Shown here piece after piece: positions 48,289 to 56,712 of a DNA stretch of 64,000 nt (its first letter is position 1; each line of letters starts with the position of its first letter). The stretch is taken from NCBI GenBank assembly GCA_963846925.1, contig CAWJXW010000004.1, positions 186,001-250,000 on the forward strand, written 5' to 3'. The notes under the pieces were generated by a model. The model was not told where the DNA came from. It saw only the letters and a list, made by a program, of their open reading frames with translations, and ran no database searches. Made by a program: the position numbers and the translations under genes. The DNA is from JAQBQB01 sp963846925 (GTDB lineage Bacteria; Gemmatimonadota; Gemmatimonadetes; Gemmatimonadales; Gemmatimonadaceae).

Positions 48289-49020
48289 TCACTTACGAAT
48301 GTGGCGCCCGCCGTCGACGATGATGGTGTCTCCCGTGAAGTAGTCCGCCCCGAGGATGAAGAGAACGGCATCCGATACATCTTCCGGACTGCCGTTGCGC
48401 TGCAGGGGTGTCGTGCCGCGAAGCCGCTCGGCGTCGGCCTCGCTCCACCCGTCCGGCAGGAGCACCGTCCCCGGCGCCACGGCCCCGACGCGGATCTCCG
48501 GCGCGAGCACGCGCGCCAACGCGCGGGTCAGGTACACGACGCCGGACTTCGACAAACCGTGCACGAGATAGTCGGGCCACGTCTCGAACGCGGCCAGGTC
48601 GGCGATGTTGACGATCGCGCCGCGCGCCCGTCGCAGATGCGGCGCCGCGGCCTGCGAGAGCAGAAACGGCGCGCGAAGGTTCAGCGCCATGATGTCGTCC
48701 CACTGCGACGCGTCGGTCTCGCCGAGCGGAGTGCGCAGCATGACGGCAGCCGAATTCACGAGCACGTCGAGTCCGCCGAATCGCTTCACGACGGATTCGA
48801 CGAGGCCGGTCAGTTGCTCGGGGCGTGTGAGATCGGCGCCGAACGTTTCGCCGGACCCGCCGGCTTTCTCGATCGCTCGTAACGTTTCCTTCGCGCCGTC
48901 GGCCGTCGAGTTGTAGTGCACGGCGACGCGCATCTTCTGCGCGCCCAACGCGACGGCGATCGCGCGTCCGACGCGGTGCCCCGCCCCGGTCACCAACGCC
49001 GTCCGGTCATTCAGTTGCAT
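48289..49020 (-). CDS. Short-chain dehydrogenase, pteridine-reductase-like, active-site Tyr replaced
   Basis: A 243-residue SDR beginning MQLNDRTALVTGAGHRVGRA, where GAGHRVGRA is a cofactor-binding variant seen in pteridine reductases (PTR1/FolM-like) and NSAAVML is the NAG-type motif. The active site reads IVNIADLAAF, with Asp where most SDRs have Ser (as in PTR1), and DYLVHGLSKSGV, with His where the YxxxK tyrosine is expected. Lys is retained. Activity is therefore uncertain. Confidence 0.8.
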   Translation of the reverse strand: MQLNDRTALVTGAGHRVGRAIAVALGAQKMRVAVHYNSTADGAKETLRAIEKAGGSGETFGADLTRPEQLTGLVESVVKRFGGLDVLVNSAAVMLRTPLGETDASQWDDIMALNLRAPFLLSQAAAPHLRRARGAIVNIADLAAFETWPDYLVHGLSKSGVVYLTRALARVLAPEIRVGAVAPGTVLLPDGWSEADAERLRGTTPLQRNGSPEDVSDAVLFILGADYFTGDTIIVDGGRHIRK

Positions 49021-49052
49021 GGCGTCAACCCCTGAAAGGCGGCTGCATTTCT

Positions 49053-49910
49053 CTACGCCGCGCGATCGCGGATGCGTGCGTCCTGCCGCTCGAGCCAGGC
49101 TTCCGGAATGCGCATCATGCCGAGCGTGCGCGCGCCTTCCGACGCACCGTGCCAGTCCGATCCGCCGCTCGGCACCAGTCCGAAGAAATCCACGAGCGCG
49201 GTGAGGCGCGCGACGTCTTCGGGCGAATGGCTCGGGTGACGAATTTCGACGCCGTCGATGCCCGCACGCGCGAAGGCCTCGATGCGGTCGCGCGTCCCGG
49301 ACTGCGCCGGATGCGCGAGAACGGCGAGACCGCCCGCATTGTGGATCGCCGCGATCGCGTCCGCCGCGCTGAGTCGCTCTTTGGCGACGTACGCGGGGCG
49401 GCCGCTCCCCAGATACCGGTCGAACGCGTCGCGGAAATCGACCGCCCAGCCCTCGGCGATCATCGCGCGTGCGACGTGAGGACGCCCGATCGCTCCGCCC
49501 GCGGCCTGCTCGAGCACCGCGGCCATCTCGATACGCACGCCGAGCTCGTTCAGGCGAACCACGATTCGCTCGGCGCGGCCGCGCCGCATCTCGCGCAGCC
49601 CGATCAGTCGCTCATCGAGGTGTCGTGTGTCGGAGAGGTGCAGACCGAGGATGTGAGTCTCGGCGTCACCCTCTACGGCGCTCAACTCGATGCCGGGAAC
49701 GACGCGAACGCCGAGGGCCGCGCCCGCCGCGGTGGCGGCGGCGATTCCGTCGAGCGTGTCATGGTCCGTGAGAGCGATCGCCGTCAAGCCGACGCGCTTC
49801 GCCTCCCGAACCACTTCGTCCGGCGGGCGCGTGCCGTCGGAGGCGGTGGAATGCACGTGCAAATCGACGAACGCGGCGGCGTCCCCGGCGCGCGAAGTGG
49901 GCGACGTCAC
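49053..49910 (-). CDS. PHP-domain phosphoesterase (TrpH/RNase AM-like)
   Basis: A 285-residue PHP metal-dependent phosphoesterase. The metal motifs are VDLHVHSTASDGTRPP, LTDHDTLDGI, PGIELSAVEGDAETHILGLH and the C-terminal GGSDWHG. This group hydrolyses 3',5'-nucleoside bisphosphates or 5' ends of short RNA. GTG at 49910 overlaps the upstream small gene as GTGA. Confidence 0.85.
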   Translation of the reverse strand: MTSPTSRAGDAAAFVDLHVHSTASDGTRPPDEVVREAKRVGLTAIALTDHDTLDGIAAATAAGAALGVRVVPGIELSAVEGDAETHILGLHLSDTRHLDERLIGLREMRRGRAERIVVRLNELGVRIEMAAVLEQAAGGAIGRPHVARAMIAEGWAVDFRDAFDRYLGSGRPAYVAKERLSAADAIAAIHNAGGLAVLAHPAQSGTRDRIEAFARAGIDGVEIRHPSHSPEDVARLTALVDFFGLVPSGGSDWHGASEGARTLGMMRIPEAWLERQDARIRDRAA

Positions 49911-50173
49911 ACCGAGTAGTCGGCTTCCGGCGACGTGTCGCTGGGCTGCGAGCACTCGAACAGCCGCGCGAGATCCCCGTCGCTCATCTCCACGAGCGAG
50001 CGCTCGCGCGATCGAGTTCCGACCGGCGAATAGCGGCTGACGCGCACTTCGCGGCCGCTGCCCGTTCCGTTGATGAAGATCAGCCCGAACTCGTCGCGGT
50101 CGTACTGCGTGACGCGCCCCGACGGGAACACCAGCCAGCTCTTGCCGCCGATCGTGAGAACGCGCGATGGCAT
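49907..50173 (-). CDS. Hypothetical protein, 88 residues
   Basis: Not recognised. MPSRVLTIGGKSWLVFPSGR begins a small beta-rich, charged protein with one Cys and no signal peptide. It is coupled on both sides: ATG at 50173 shares a base with the preceding stop and its own stop overlaps the PHP gene start. Confidence 0.6.
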   Translation of the reverse strand: MPSRVLTIGGKSWLVFPSGRVTQYDRDEFGLIFINGTGSGREVRVSRYSPVGTRSRERSLVEMSDGDLARLFECSQPSDTSPEADYSV

Positions 50174-50433
50174 CAGGTCAACTCCACTTCCATGTAGACG
50201 CGATTCGGATCGAGGATCGGTTCGGGCGCCGACGCGAGCGCGCGCGCGAGCGTGTCGGCGTCGCCGGCCTCGACGAACTCGAGGAACGCGCCCGGGAGCG
50301 CCATTTCCTCGAATGCCCAGAAGCGGCAGTTCTGCTTCGCGTAGTGCTCGTGCTTTCGTCGGAGCTTTTCGTGAAACCGCTCGCGATCCGGCGGCGTGAC
50401 GAGCGTACGTTGGATAGTGAGTGCGCGCGGCAC
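50173..50433 (-). CDS. Hypothetical protein, 86 residues
   Basis: Not recognised. It opens MPRALTIQRTLVTPPDRERF and contains RRKHEHYAKQNCRFWAFEEM, a ferredoxin-like or ABM-domain look with a conserved-seeming aromatic/Cys patch. It follows the E2 gene by 2 bases and is coupled to the next small gene, so it belongs to that operon. Confidence 0.6.
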   Translation of the reverse strand: MPRALTIQRTLVTPPDRERFHEKLRRKHEHYAKQNCRFWAFEEMALPGAFLEFVEAGDADTLARALASAPEPILDPNRVYMEVELT

Positions 50434-50435
50434 GG

Positions 50436-51809
50436 TCAGAGCACCGTCTCGGGGAAGGTTTCGAGGCTACGCTTTACGAAGCTCATGAATCTGTCGGCGT
50501 CCGCGCCATCGACGACGCGATGGTCGAACGAAAGCGAGAGATACGAACAGGTCCGGATGGCGAGCATGTCTTCGCCTTCCGGACCGGTGAGAACCTTGGG
50601 CCGCTTCTCGATCGCGCCGATGCACAGGATCGCGACCTGCGGCTGGTTGATGATCGGCGTGCCGGTGAGTGACCCGAAAACGCCCGGGTTGGTAATCGTG
50701 AACGTCCCATCCTGGACTTCGCGCGGATCGAGTCGCTTGGTGCGGGCGCGATTGGCGAGGTCGTTGAGCGCGCGGGTGAGACCGGTGAGCGACAGGTTGT
50801 CCGCGCCCTTGATGACGGGGACGATGAGCCCCCAGTCGAGCGCGACGGCGATGCCGAGATTGATCTGCTTGCGGTAGATGACCTCGTTGCCCCGCACCGA
50901 CGCGTTCACGACGGGAATCGCCTTGAGCCCGTCCACCACCGATTTGAGGATGAAGGGCATGTACGTGAGCTTCTCGCCCGTTGCCTTCTCGAATTCCGCA
51001 CGGTTCTTCGCGCGAATCCGCGCAATGCGCGTGAAGTCGACCTCGAAGAACGTGCTCACGTGCGCGGACGTGTGTCGCGACGCGACCATGTGCTCGCTGA
51101 TCAGCGCGCGCATCTTGGTCATCGGCTCGACGACGTCGCCCGGCCACGGCTCGGGGAGCGGCAGCGATCCCACGTGAACCGGCGCTCCTCCGCCGACTCG
51201 CGGCGCGGCGCCGGCACCTGCGCCCGACTCGATGAACTCGAGCAAGTCCTTCTTGGTGACCCGGCCGGCAATCCCGCTCCCTTGCAGACCGGCGATCTCG
51301 ATGCCGTGCTCCGCCGCCATCCGCCGCACGAGTGGCGATGACTTCGTGCGAAGTCGTTCCTCGAATGAGGCGCCGTTGCCGTGTGGAACGGGTGCGGAGG
51401 CGGTGTGCGGGGACGGGGGCGGAGTGCTGGGGGCGGAGGGTTGGCTGGACGACGCTGACTTGGCTGCCGCTGTCCCAGCGCCTGCGGCAGACTTTGCCGC
51501 GACCGCGGGCGTGTTCGCTGCTGCCGGAGCGGCGGCGGGCGCCGCGGGCGCCGCAATGGCGGCGTTCACGTCCGTTTCGAGACGTGCGACCAACGTGTCG
51601 ACCGGAACCGTCTGCCCTTCCTTCACGAGGATCTCGGCGATCACGCCACTCGCCGGCGCCGGGATCTCGGCGTCGACCTTGTCCGTCGAGATCTCGAACA
51701 TCGGCTCGTCGCGCTTGACCGAGTCGCCGAGCTTCTTGAGCCACTTCGACAGCGTTCCCTCGGCGATCGACTCCCCCATTTGGGGCATCACGACGTCTAT
51801 GCGTGCCAC
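50436..51809 (-). CDS. Dihydrolipoamide acyltransferase (E2) of a 2-oxoacid dehydrogenase
   Basis: A 457-residue E2 core enzyme. Order: lipoyl domain with the modified Lys in FEISTDKVDAEIPAP, an Ala/Pro-rich linker (residues about 82-150), an E1/E3-binding domain (SSPLVRRMAAEHGIEIAGLQ) and the catalytic domain ending in SFDHRVVDGADADRFM with the active-site HxxxDG. It resembles SucB/BkdB-type enzymes more than PdhC, but the substrate is not clear. No E1 or E3 gene is next to it. Confidence 0.9.
   Translation of the reverse strand: MARIDVVMPQMGESIAEGTLSKWLKKLGDSVKRDEPMFEISTDKVDAEIPAPASGVIAEILVKEGQTVPVDTLVARLETDVNAAIAAPAAPAAAPAAANTPAVAAKSAAGAGTAAAKSASSSQPSAPSTPPPSPHTASAPVPHGNGASFEERLRTKSSPLVRRMAAEHGIEIAGLQGSGIAGRVTKKDLLEFIESGAGAGAAPRVGGGAPVHVGSLPLPEPWPGDVVEPMTKMRALISEHMVASRHTSAHVSTFFEVDFTRIARIRAKNRAEFEKATGEKLTYMPFILKSVVDGLKAIPVVNASVRGNEVIYRKQINLGIAVALDWGLIVPVIKGADNLSLTGLTRALNDLANRARTKRLDPREVQDGTFTITNPGVFGSLTGTPIINQPQVAILCIGAIEKRPKVLTGPEGEDMLAIRTCSYLSLSFDHRVVDGADADRFMSFVKRSLETFPETVL
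51385..51436 (+). repeat. GTGCGG-type repeat inside the E2 linker
   Basis: Units such as GAACGGGTGCGGA and GTGCGGGGACG run through the segment that codes, on the opposite strand, the Ser/Pro/His linker PPPSPHTASAPVPHGN. The same 11-mer occurs before gmd at 36080. Confidence 0.5.
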
Positions 51810-51813
51810 CGCG

Positions 51814-52119
51814 TCATCCTCGCTCCGAGTTTTGCGCGCGTCGCCGCCCGCGCGAGAACAACCAGATCGTGACCGTCGGGAGCACCACGAGCCCGGTGAA
51901 CGCCCCGATCAGCCAATACGTCACCCACCCACACGGCGCGCCCGTTTCGGCATCGGGGGTGCACCGCGACAGCGCGCCGACGATCTTGGCCACGAGAACG
52001 GCGACCATGCCGCCCCCGGCGAAGCCGCCGACGGCCGTAATACATCCGATACCAAAATATGCGGAACGCGGCGTGGGCGCTCGCTGCGGGGGGGCCGGCT
52101 CGCCCGACGGATGCGCCAT
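51814..52119 (-). CDS. Small membrane protein, 101 residues
   Basis: Not recognised. A Pro-rich cytoplasmic N-terminus is followed by two hydrophobic segments (GIGCITAVGGFAGGGMVAVL and YWLIGAFTGLVVLPTVTIWL) and a basic tail RGRRRAQ. Two cysteines lie in the intervening loop. It lies 4 bases upstream of the E2 gene on the same strand. Confidence 0.6.
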   Translation of the reverse strand: MAHPSGEPAPPQRAPTPRSAYFGIGCITAVGGFAGGGMVAVLVAKIVGALSRCTPDAETGAPCGWVTYWLIGAFTGLVVLPTVTIWLFSRGRRRAQNSERG

Positions 52120-52145
52120 CGGAAGGCGGGGCGCTGGAACGCGAG

Positions 52146-52439
52146 TCAGTAGCTCGACGTCAGCCGGTGTGCCGGGTCGTCGGCGCGGTGGAGTGCAACG
52201 AAGAATTTCTTGACGTTTCGATCGAGACGGCTCTCGCCCATCTGGTCCGTCTCGACCTGGACGAACGTGTAGTGTCCGCCTTCGGCCCGCACGGTCAGGC
52301 GCAGCGCGCCGAGCTGGCCCGTGTACGTTCGTGTCTTCGGCGCCGTGGTGTGCTGCGCGAGGCCGATCTTCGGAAAGAAGTCGTCGGCGGCGGCGAGCAC
52401 GTCCGCCAATTCCATGTGGCTGCGATAGAAGTGTCGCAT
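52146..52439 (-). CDS. Hypothetical protein, 97 residues
   Basis: Not recognised. It begins MRHFYRSHMELADVLAAADD and contains a beta-strand-rich stretch (TRTYTGQLGALRLTVRAEGG) ending in RNVKKFFVALHRAD. No signal or membrane segment is seen. Its ATG shares one base with the preceding lipoprotein stop (TGATG). Confidence 0.55.
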   Translation of the reverse strand: MRHFYRSHMELADVLAAADDFFPKIGLAQHTTAPKTRTYTGQLGALRLTVRAEGGHYTFVQVETDQMGESRLDRNVKKFFVALHRADDPAHRLTSSY

Positions 52440-52900
52440 CAGGGGATGTTCGAGGGTCGTTCGTTGATCACGTCCTGCATCCAGTCGGTGCGCTCGAGCG
52501 GATGCAGCGAGTCGCGGCGGAAGCGAATCGCCACCGCCCAGGTGCCCGGGATGACGAAGTTCAACTTCGCGTGATACGTGCCGACTTCCGGACCGTACGC
52601 GAACCCGTCGTAGGTCTTGGATTGCGGCCCGTGGGGCGCTTCCTCCTCGATCGGCTTGCCGGCGAAGAGCTGCCCCTCACCGCCCTCTATGGGCTGGCGG
52701 GTCTTCCGGTCGAAGACCTGGACCGTGTAGTGGATGTCGTCGCGCGCGTGCGGCGGCGCCTGGTCCGGCTTGATCGTGAAATCGTAGCTCATCGTGAACT
52801 GGTGCAGCGGCGGAGGTCCGTTCTCTCCCCCGCACGACACCACCACGGCGACGGCCGCGACCAGCGTGCCGATTCGCCCCATCGAGTGCCAAGGTCGCAT
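52439..52900 (-). CDS. Predicted lipoprotein, 153 residues
   Basis: A signal peptide ends at the lipobox VVVSC, followed by GGENGPPPLHQFTMSYDFTI. The mature part is beta-rich with no recognised domain. The first ATG is at 52900; an in-frame ATG at 52882 (MGRIGTLVAAVAVVV) gives a more ordinary signal peptide and may be the true start. It follows the inositol-phosphate synthase gene on the minus strand's 3' side by 17 bases and may share its transcript. Confidence 0.65.
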   Translation of the reverse strand: MRPWHSMGRIGTLVAAVAVVVSCGGENGPPPLHQFTMSYDFTIKPDQAPPHARDDIHYTVQVFDRKTRQPIEGGEGQLFAGKPIEEEAPHGPQSKTYDGFAYGPEVGTYHAKLNFVIPGTWAVAIRFRRDSLHPLERTDWMQDVINERPSNIP

Positions 52901-52917
52901 CGCCGGCTCTCCTCGTC

Positions 52918-54231
52918 TTATGACTGGTAGTACTCCAGCCCGAGGTGCGTGATCTGCTCCTCACCCATCAGGTGCCGAAGCGTGTTCTTGAGCTTCGTCT
53001 GCTGGATGAAAAGATCGTGTTCCGGCTGAAGACCGGGAGCGGCCATCGGCGACTTGTAATAGAAGCTTAACCATTCCTGAATGCCCTTCATCCCGGCGCG
53101 GTGCGCGAAGTCGGAAAAGAGCGCCAGGTCGAGCGCGATCGGCGCCGCGAGGATCGAGTCGCGGCAGAGGAAGTTGACCTTGATCTGCATCGGGTAGCCC
53201 ATCCACCCGACGATGTCGATGTTGTCCCACCCTTCCTTGTTGTCTCCGCGCGGCGGGTAATAGTTGATCCGCACCACGTGCGAGAAATCCTTGTACAGGT
53301 CGGGGTACTGTTCCGGCTGCAGGATCGTGTGCAGCACGCTCAGCTTGGACTCTTCCTTCGTCTTGAAGGAGGCCGGATCGTCGAGCACTTCCCCGTCGCG
53401 GTTGCCAAGGATGTTGGTCGAGTACCAGCCGGCGAGGCCGAGCATGCGCGCCTTGAGTCCCGGCGCGATGACGGTCTTCATCCACGTCTGGCCGGTCTTG
53501 AAATCCTTGCCCGAAATCGGGACACCTTTGTCGTTCGCGAGCTGCTGGAGTGCCAGCGTATCCACCGCCAGGTTGGGGGCGCCGTTGCAGTACGGAATCC
53601 CCTCCATGATCGCCGCCCACGCGTAGAGCATCGCGGGCGAGATGGCGTCGTCGTTCTGCTCCATCGCGCGCTCGAACTGCTGGATCGTCGCGTGCTGCGG
53701 GCCGGGCTTGATGAAGATCTCGGTCGACGCGCACCAGACGATCACCAGGCGATCGCATTTGTGCTTCGCCTTGAAGTCGCGCATGTCCTGCCGCAGCTGC
53801 TCGGCGAGGTCACGCTTCGATTTCCCTTTCTTGACGTTCTCGCCGTGGATTCGCGTGACGTATTTGTTGTCGAACACCGCGGGCATCGGCTTGATGCCTT
53901 TCAGGAACTCGGCGACGGGCTCGAGGTCGCGATCCTCGAGCACGCCCGCCTTCTTCGCGGCCGTATACGCGTCGTCCGGAATCGGGTCCCACGCGCCGAA
54001 CACCAGGTCGTCGAGCGCCGCGAGCGGCACGAAGTCCTTGATGAGCGGCGAGCGATTGTCGGTCCGCTTGCCAAGCCGGATGGTCGCCATTTGCGTGAGC
54101 GAGCCGATGGGCTTGGAATGGCCGCGTCGGATGCTTTCGACGCCGGCCATGAACGTCGTCGCGACGGCGCCGAGCCCAGGGGTCAGGATGCCGAGCGTGC
54201 CAGTGGCAGGACGGATGGTGGGCGAAGCCAC
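52918..54231 (-). CDS. myo-Inositol-1-phosphate synthase
   Basis: A 437-residue NAD-dependent isomerase making inositol-1-phosphate from glucose-6-phosphate. The start TIRPATGTLGILTPGLGAVA is the NAD site; other family blocks are CNGAPNLAVDTLALQQLAND, GKDFKTGQTWMKTVIAPGLK, STNILGNRDGEVLDDP and DSILAAPIALDLALFSDFA. The CDP-alcohol phosphatidyltransferase gene lies 21 bases upstream, so product and user are probably made together. Confidence 0.93.
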   Translation of the reverse strand: MASPTIRPATGTLGILTPGLGAVATTFMAGVESIRRGHSKPIGSLTQMATIRLGKRTDNRSPLIKDFVPLAALDDLVFGAWDPIPDDAYTAAKKAGVLEDRDLEPVAEFLKGIKPMPAVFDNKYVTRIHGENVKKGKSKRDLAEQLRQDMRDFKAKHKCDRLVIVWCASTEIFIKPGPQHATIQQFERAMEQNDDAISPAMLYAWAAIMEGIPYCNGAPNLAVDTLALQQLANDKGVPISGKDFKTGQTWMKTVIAPGLKARMLGLAGWYSTNILGNRDGEVLDDPASFKTKEESKLSVLHTILQPEQYPDLYKDFSHVVRINYYPPRGDNKEGWDNIDIVGWMGYPMQIKVNFLCRDSILAAPIALDLALFSDFAHRAGMKGIQEWLSFYYKSPMAAPGLQPEHDLFIQQTKLKNTLRHLMGEEQITHLGLEYYQS

Positions 54232-54252
54232 GAATTCAATCTCCTGTCGACG

Positions 54253-54948
54253 CTAGTGGCGCGTGCCGGTACGACCCCGGCGGCGCAGCCAGAAGGACTT
54301 TTCAGTGGTGAGCGGCAACGGCGGAGCGACGGCGCGGTCGTTCGTTTGATCGTACACGAACTTCGTCCGCTGCACGACGGTGATCCACGCCGTCACGGTG
54401 AGGAAAACGAGGATGATGTTCAACACCCAGCCGTTGAAGACGAGGCCGAACAACGCCTGGGGTGCCGCCAGCAGAACGGAACGCTCGGGCCGCTGGAGGA
54501 GCCCGACTTTCGCGTCCAAACCCAGCGCCTCGGCCCGGGCGCGGATGTAGGAGGTGAGGAATGCCCCGTTCAGTCCGACCAGACAGACCACGACCATCCA
54601 GACGGAGTGGTACCGCGCACTGAGCGCGTAGAACACCGCCAACCCGCACAACACGCCGCCGTCAGCTACCCGGTCGAGGGTCGAGTCGAGGAATGCGCCG
54701 AACGTGGAGCTCTTGTTCGAACGGCGGGCGACGGTCCCGTCGAGCACGTCGAACAGGGCCGTGGCCGAAAGGAACCAGCCGCCTGTACGAATGTGACCGA
54801 AGCCGTAGATGACGCCGCCGGCAACGGTGCACACGGTGCCAACCGCGGTGATCGTGTTGGGGTGCACACCGCGACGGACGAACCAGTTGGCAACCGGATC
54901 AATGACTCTGAGGTATCCGTTCTTGAGCCAGTCCGGAAGAATCTGCAT
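54253..54948 (-). CDS. CDP-alcohol phosphatidyltransferase, probable inositol-phospholipid synthase
   Basis: A 231-residue membrane enzyme with the complete family motif: DGTVAR, then eight residues, then GAFLDSTLD (D-G-x2-A-R-x8-G-x3-D-x3-D). About six hydrophobic segments follow (e.g. VWMVVVCLVGLNGAFLTSYI). Families with this motif join CDP-diacylglycerol to an alcohol. Because the inositol-phosphate synthase is the next gene, phosphatidylinositol-phosphate synthase is the likely activity (inference); phosphatidylglycerophosphate synthase is the alternative. Confidence 0.87.
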   Translation of the reverse strand: MQILPDWLKNGYLRVIDPVANWFVRRGVHPNTITAVGTVCTVAGGVIYGFGHIRTGGWFLSATALFDVLDGTVARRSNKSSTFGAFLDSTLDRVADGGVLCGLAVFYALSARYHSVWMVVVCLVGLNGAFLTSYIRARAEALGLDAKVGLLQRPERSVLLAAPQALFGLVFNGWVLNIILVFLTVTAWITVVQRTKFVYDQTNDRAVAPPLPLTTEKSFWLRRRGRTGTRH

Positions 54949-55026
54949 TGGGCGTAAAAGTAGCCTTTCCAGACACTTGTAGCAACCAAACGATCCCCGG
55001 ACCGCCCTCGGTGACGGCGGTCGCCG

Positions 55027-55374
55027 CTAAGGAACTTGAAAGGAATAGGTCCCGCTGAGCGTGACGTTCGTGCGAGAATAGGTCCGCGCGCCGTCGAAGG
55101 TGACCGCCCTGATGGTGGCCGTCGTGCCCGGCGAGTAGTTCGGAACCGGGATCGTGACGTTGCTGTTCGCGGCGACCTGTCGGAGAAAGGTCTCTGTGCC
55201 GTTGACGTTCACGTACACGTTCACCGATTGGCCCAGCGTGTTGTTCACTTGAATCGAGAGTTGGGCCGGCTGCGCCGGCGAAGACCCGACGCTCGCGGCG
55301 CGCGGGCCGCAGGCCGGAACGGAGATCAGGACGAAGAGACCAACGAACAACGCGACTGAGCGCTTGCCGGTCAT
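55027..55374 (-). CDS. Small predicted lipoprotein, 115 residues
   Basis: A signal peptide ends at the lipobox SVPAC, then GPRAASVGSSPAQPAQ. The mature part is one beta-sandwich-like domain rich in Asn, Thr and Val (VNNTLGQSVNVYVNVNGTET). No family recognised. A 51-base gap separates it from namZ on one side, 78 bases from the phosphatidyltransferase on the other. Confidence 0.65.
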   Translation of the reverse strand: MTGKRSVALFVGLFVLISVPACGPRAASVGSSPAQPAQLSIQVNNTLGQSVNVYVNVNGTETFLRQVAANSNVTIPVPNYSPGTTATIRAVTFDGARTYSRTNVTLSGTYSFQVP

Positions 55375-55425
55375 CGGAGAGCACCTCGCAAAAGGGTGGG
55401 TGAGTGGGCGGGAGGAGACGACGCG

Positions 55426-56712
55426 TCACCGGTACAGCAAGAAGCGGCGGGTCGCGGCCTCGAAGGCGTCGACTGCTCCTTGTCCGCGCTCGACGACCCG
55501 GTCGGGATCCTCGCCGGCGAACAACGCCTGTCGCATCACCGGGCTGCCGAAACGCTCGTCGAACGTCGCGTCGCGAACGCGCAGCGAGTCTCGGTTCGTC
55601 CGGAGCAAGGCCCAGAGAATCTCGGCGCAGAGCTGTCCCGGGCGCACCGCGTTTCGGTCGCTGACCACGACGCGAATGCCAGGGATGAGGCGGCCGGCGT
55701 ACTTGCCGTCGCCCGGATTCACCGGCGTGAACGAGTCGACCGCGAAGCGCACGCCGCGCGGTTTGCGTCCGTTGAGCAGTGAGGCGACCTCGGGCGCGTT
55801 CATCCAGGGCGCGCCGAAGCGCTGAAAGGCGTCAGCGGTGCCTCGGCCGACGGAGACGTTCGATCCCTCGAACGCGACGAGCGCCGGGTAGATCAGCGCG
55901 CTCGTGAGATTCGGCAGATTCGGCGACGGACGAACCCAGGGCAGCCCCGTTTCATCGAACCACGCCGAGCGTTTCCAGCCGGAGACGGGAACGACGTGCA
56001 GCGGCGCTCCGATCGCCAGCACGTCGTTGTAGAAGCGCGCCATCTCGCCCATCGTCATTCCATGCCGCAACGGGAACGGATATAATGCGTACGGCTTCGC
56101 CGGACGGCGCGCGCTTTGTTCGTTGGCGTTCGCCAAAGCGGAGTCGAGCATCGGTCCGTCGACGTGGTCGCCGGTGATCGGGTTCGGCCGGTCGAGCACG
56201 ATGATCGGCAGATGACGGCGAGCCGCCGCACGCATCGCGTAGATCATCGAGCCGACGTACGTCCACGTTCGCGTGCCCACGTCCTGGAGGTCGAACACGA
56301 GCGCGTCGAGATCGGTGAGCAGGCTGTCCGGCGGCGCGATCGCCGTCTCGGTGTAGAGCGAATGCACCGGGAGCCCACTCCGCTCGTCGATCCCGCTCTC
56401 GATGTGCGTCCGGTCCTCCGTCCCGCGGATGCCGTGCTCGGGCGAGAACAAGCGCACCAGCCGAACGCCGGCGTCTCGCGCGCGCGAATCGCGCAGAACT
56501 TCGATGTCCGAGACACCGTGCTCGTCGATGCCGGTCTGATTCGTGAGGAGCGCGACGCGCTTGCCACGCACAAGGCCGACGCTGTCGGACATCAGCACGG
56601 TGATCCCAGGCCGCACGCCGCCCGCGGGAGTTGGCGCGCTCGTCGGCCGCGTGTTCCTGCACGCCGCCGAGGTGACCACCGCACCCATCAACAGCCAACG
56701 CTGAGCATGCAT
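55426..56712 (-). CDS. Exo-beta-N-acetylmuramidase NamZ-like (DUF1343)
   Basis: A 428-residue lipoprotein (lipobox TSAAC at Cys18) of the DUF1343/NamZ (GH171) family, which releases MurNAc from the non-reducing end of peptidoglycan chains. Family blocks include KRVALLTNQTGIDEHG, LFSPEHGIRGTEDRTHIESG, VFDLQDVGTRTWTYVGSMIY, LDRPNPITGDHVDGPMLD and FEGSNVSVGRGTADAFQRFG. It is divergent from a serine hydrolase gene; the start codons overlap. In Bacillus, namZ (ybbC) also lies with a beta-lactamase-like gene and nagZ. Confidence 0.88.
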   Translation of the reverse strand: MHAQRWLLMGAVVTSAACRNTRPTSAPTPAGGVRPGITVLMSDSVGLVRGKRVALLTNQTGIDEHGVSDIEVLRDSRARDAGVRLVRLFSPEHGIRGTEDRTHIESGIDERSGLPVHSLYTETAIAPPDSLLTDLDALVFDLQDVGTRTWTYVGSMIYAMRAAARRHLPIIVLDRPNPITGDHVDGPMLDSALANANEQSARRPAKPYALYPFPLRHGMTMGEMARFYNDVLAIGAPLHVVPVSGWKRSAWFDETGLPWVRPSPNLPNLTSALIYPALVAFEGSNVSVGRGTADAFQRFGAPWMNAPEVASLLNGRKPRGVRFAVDSFTPVNPGDGKYAGRLIPGIRVVVSDRNAVRPGQLCAEILWALLRTNRDSLRVRDATFDERFGSPVMRQALFAGEDPDRVVERGQGAVDAFEAATRRFLLYR

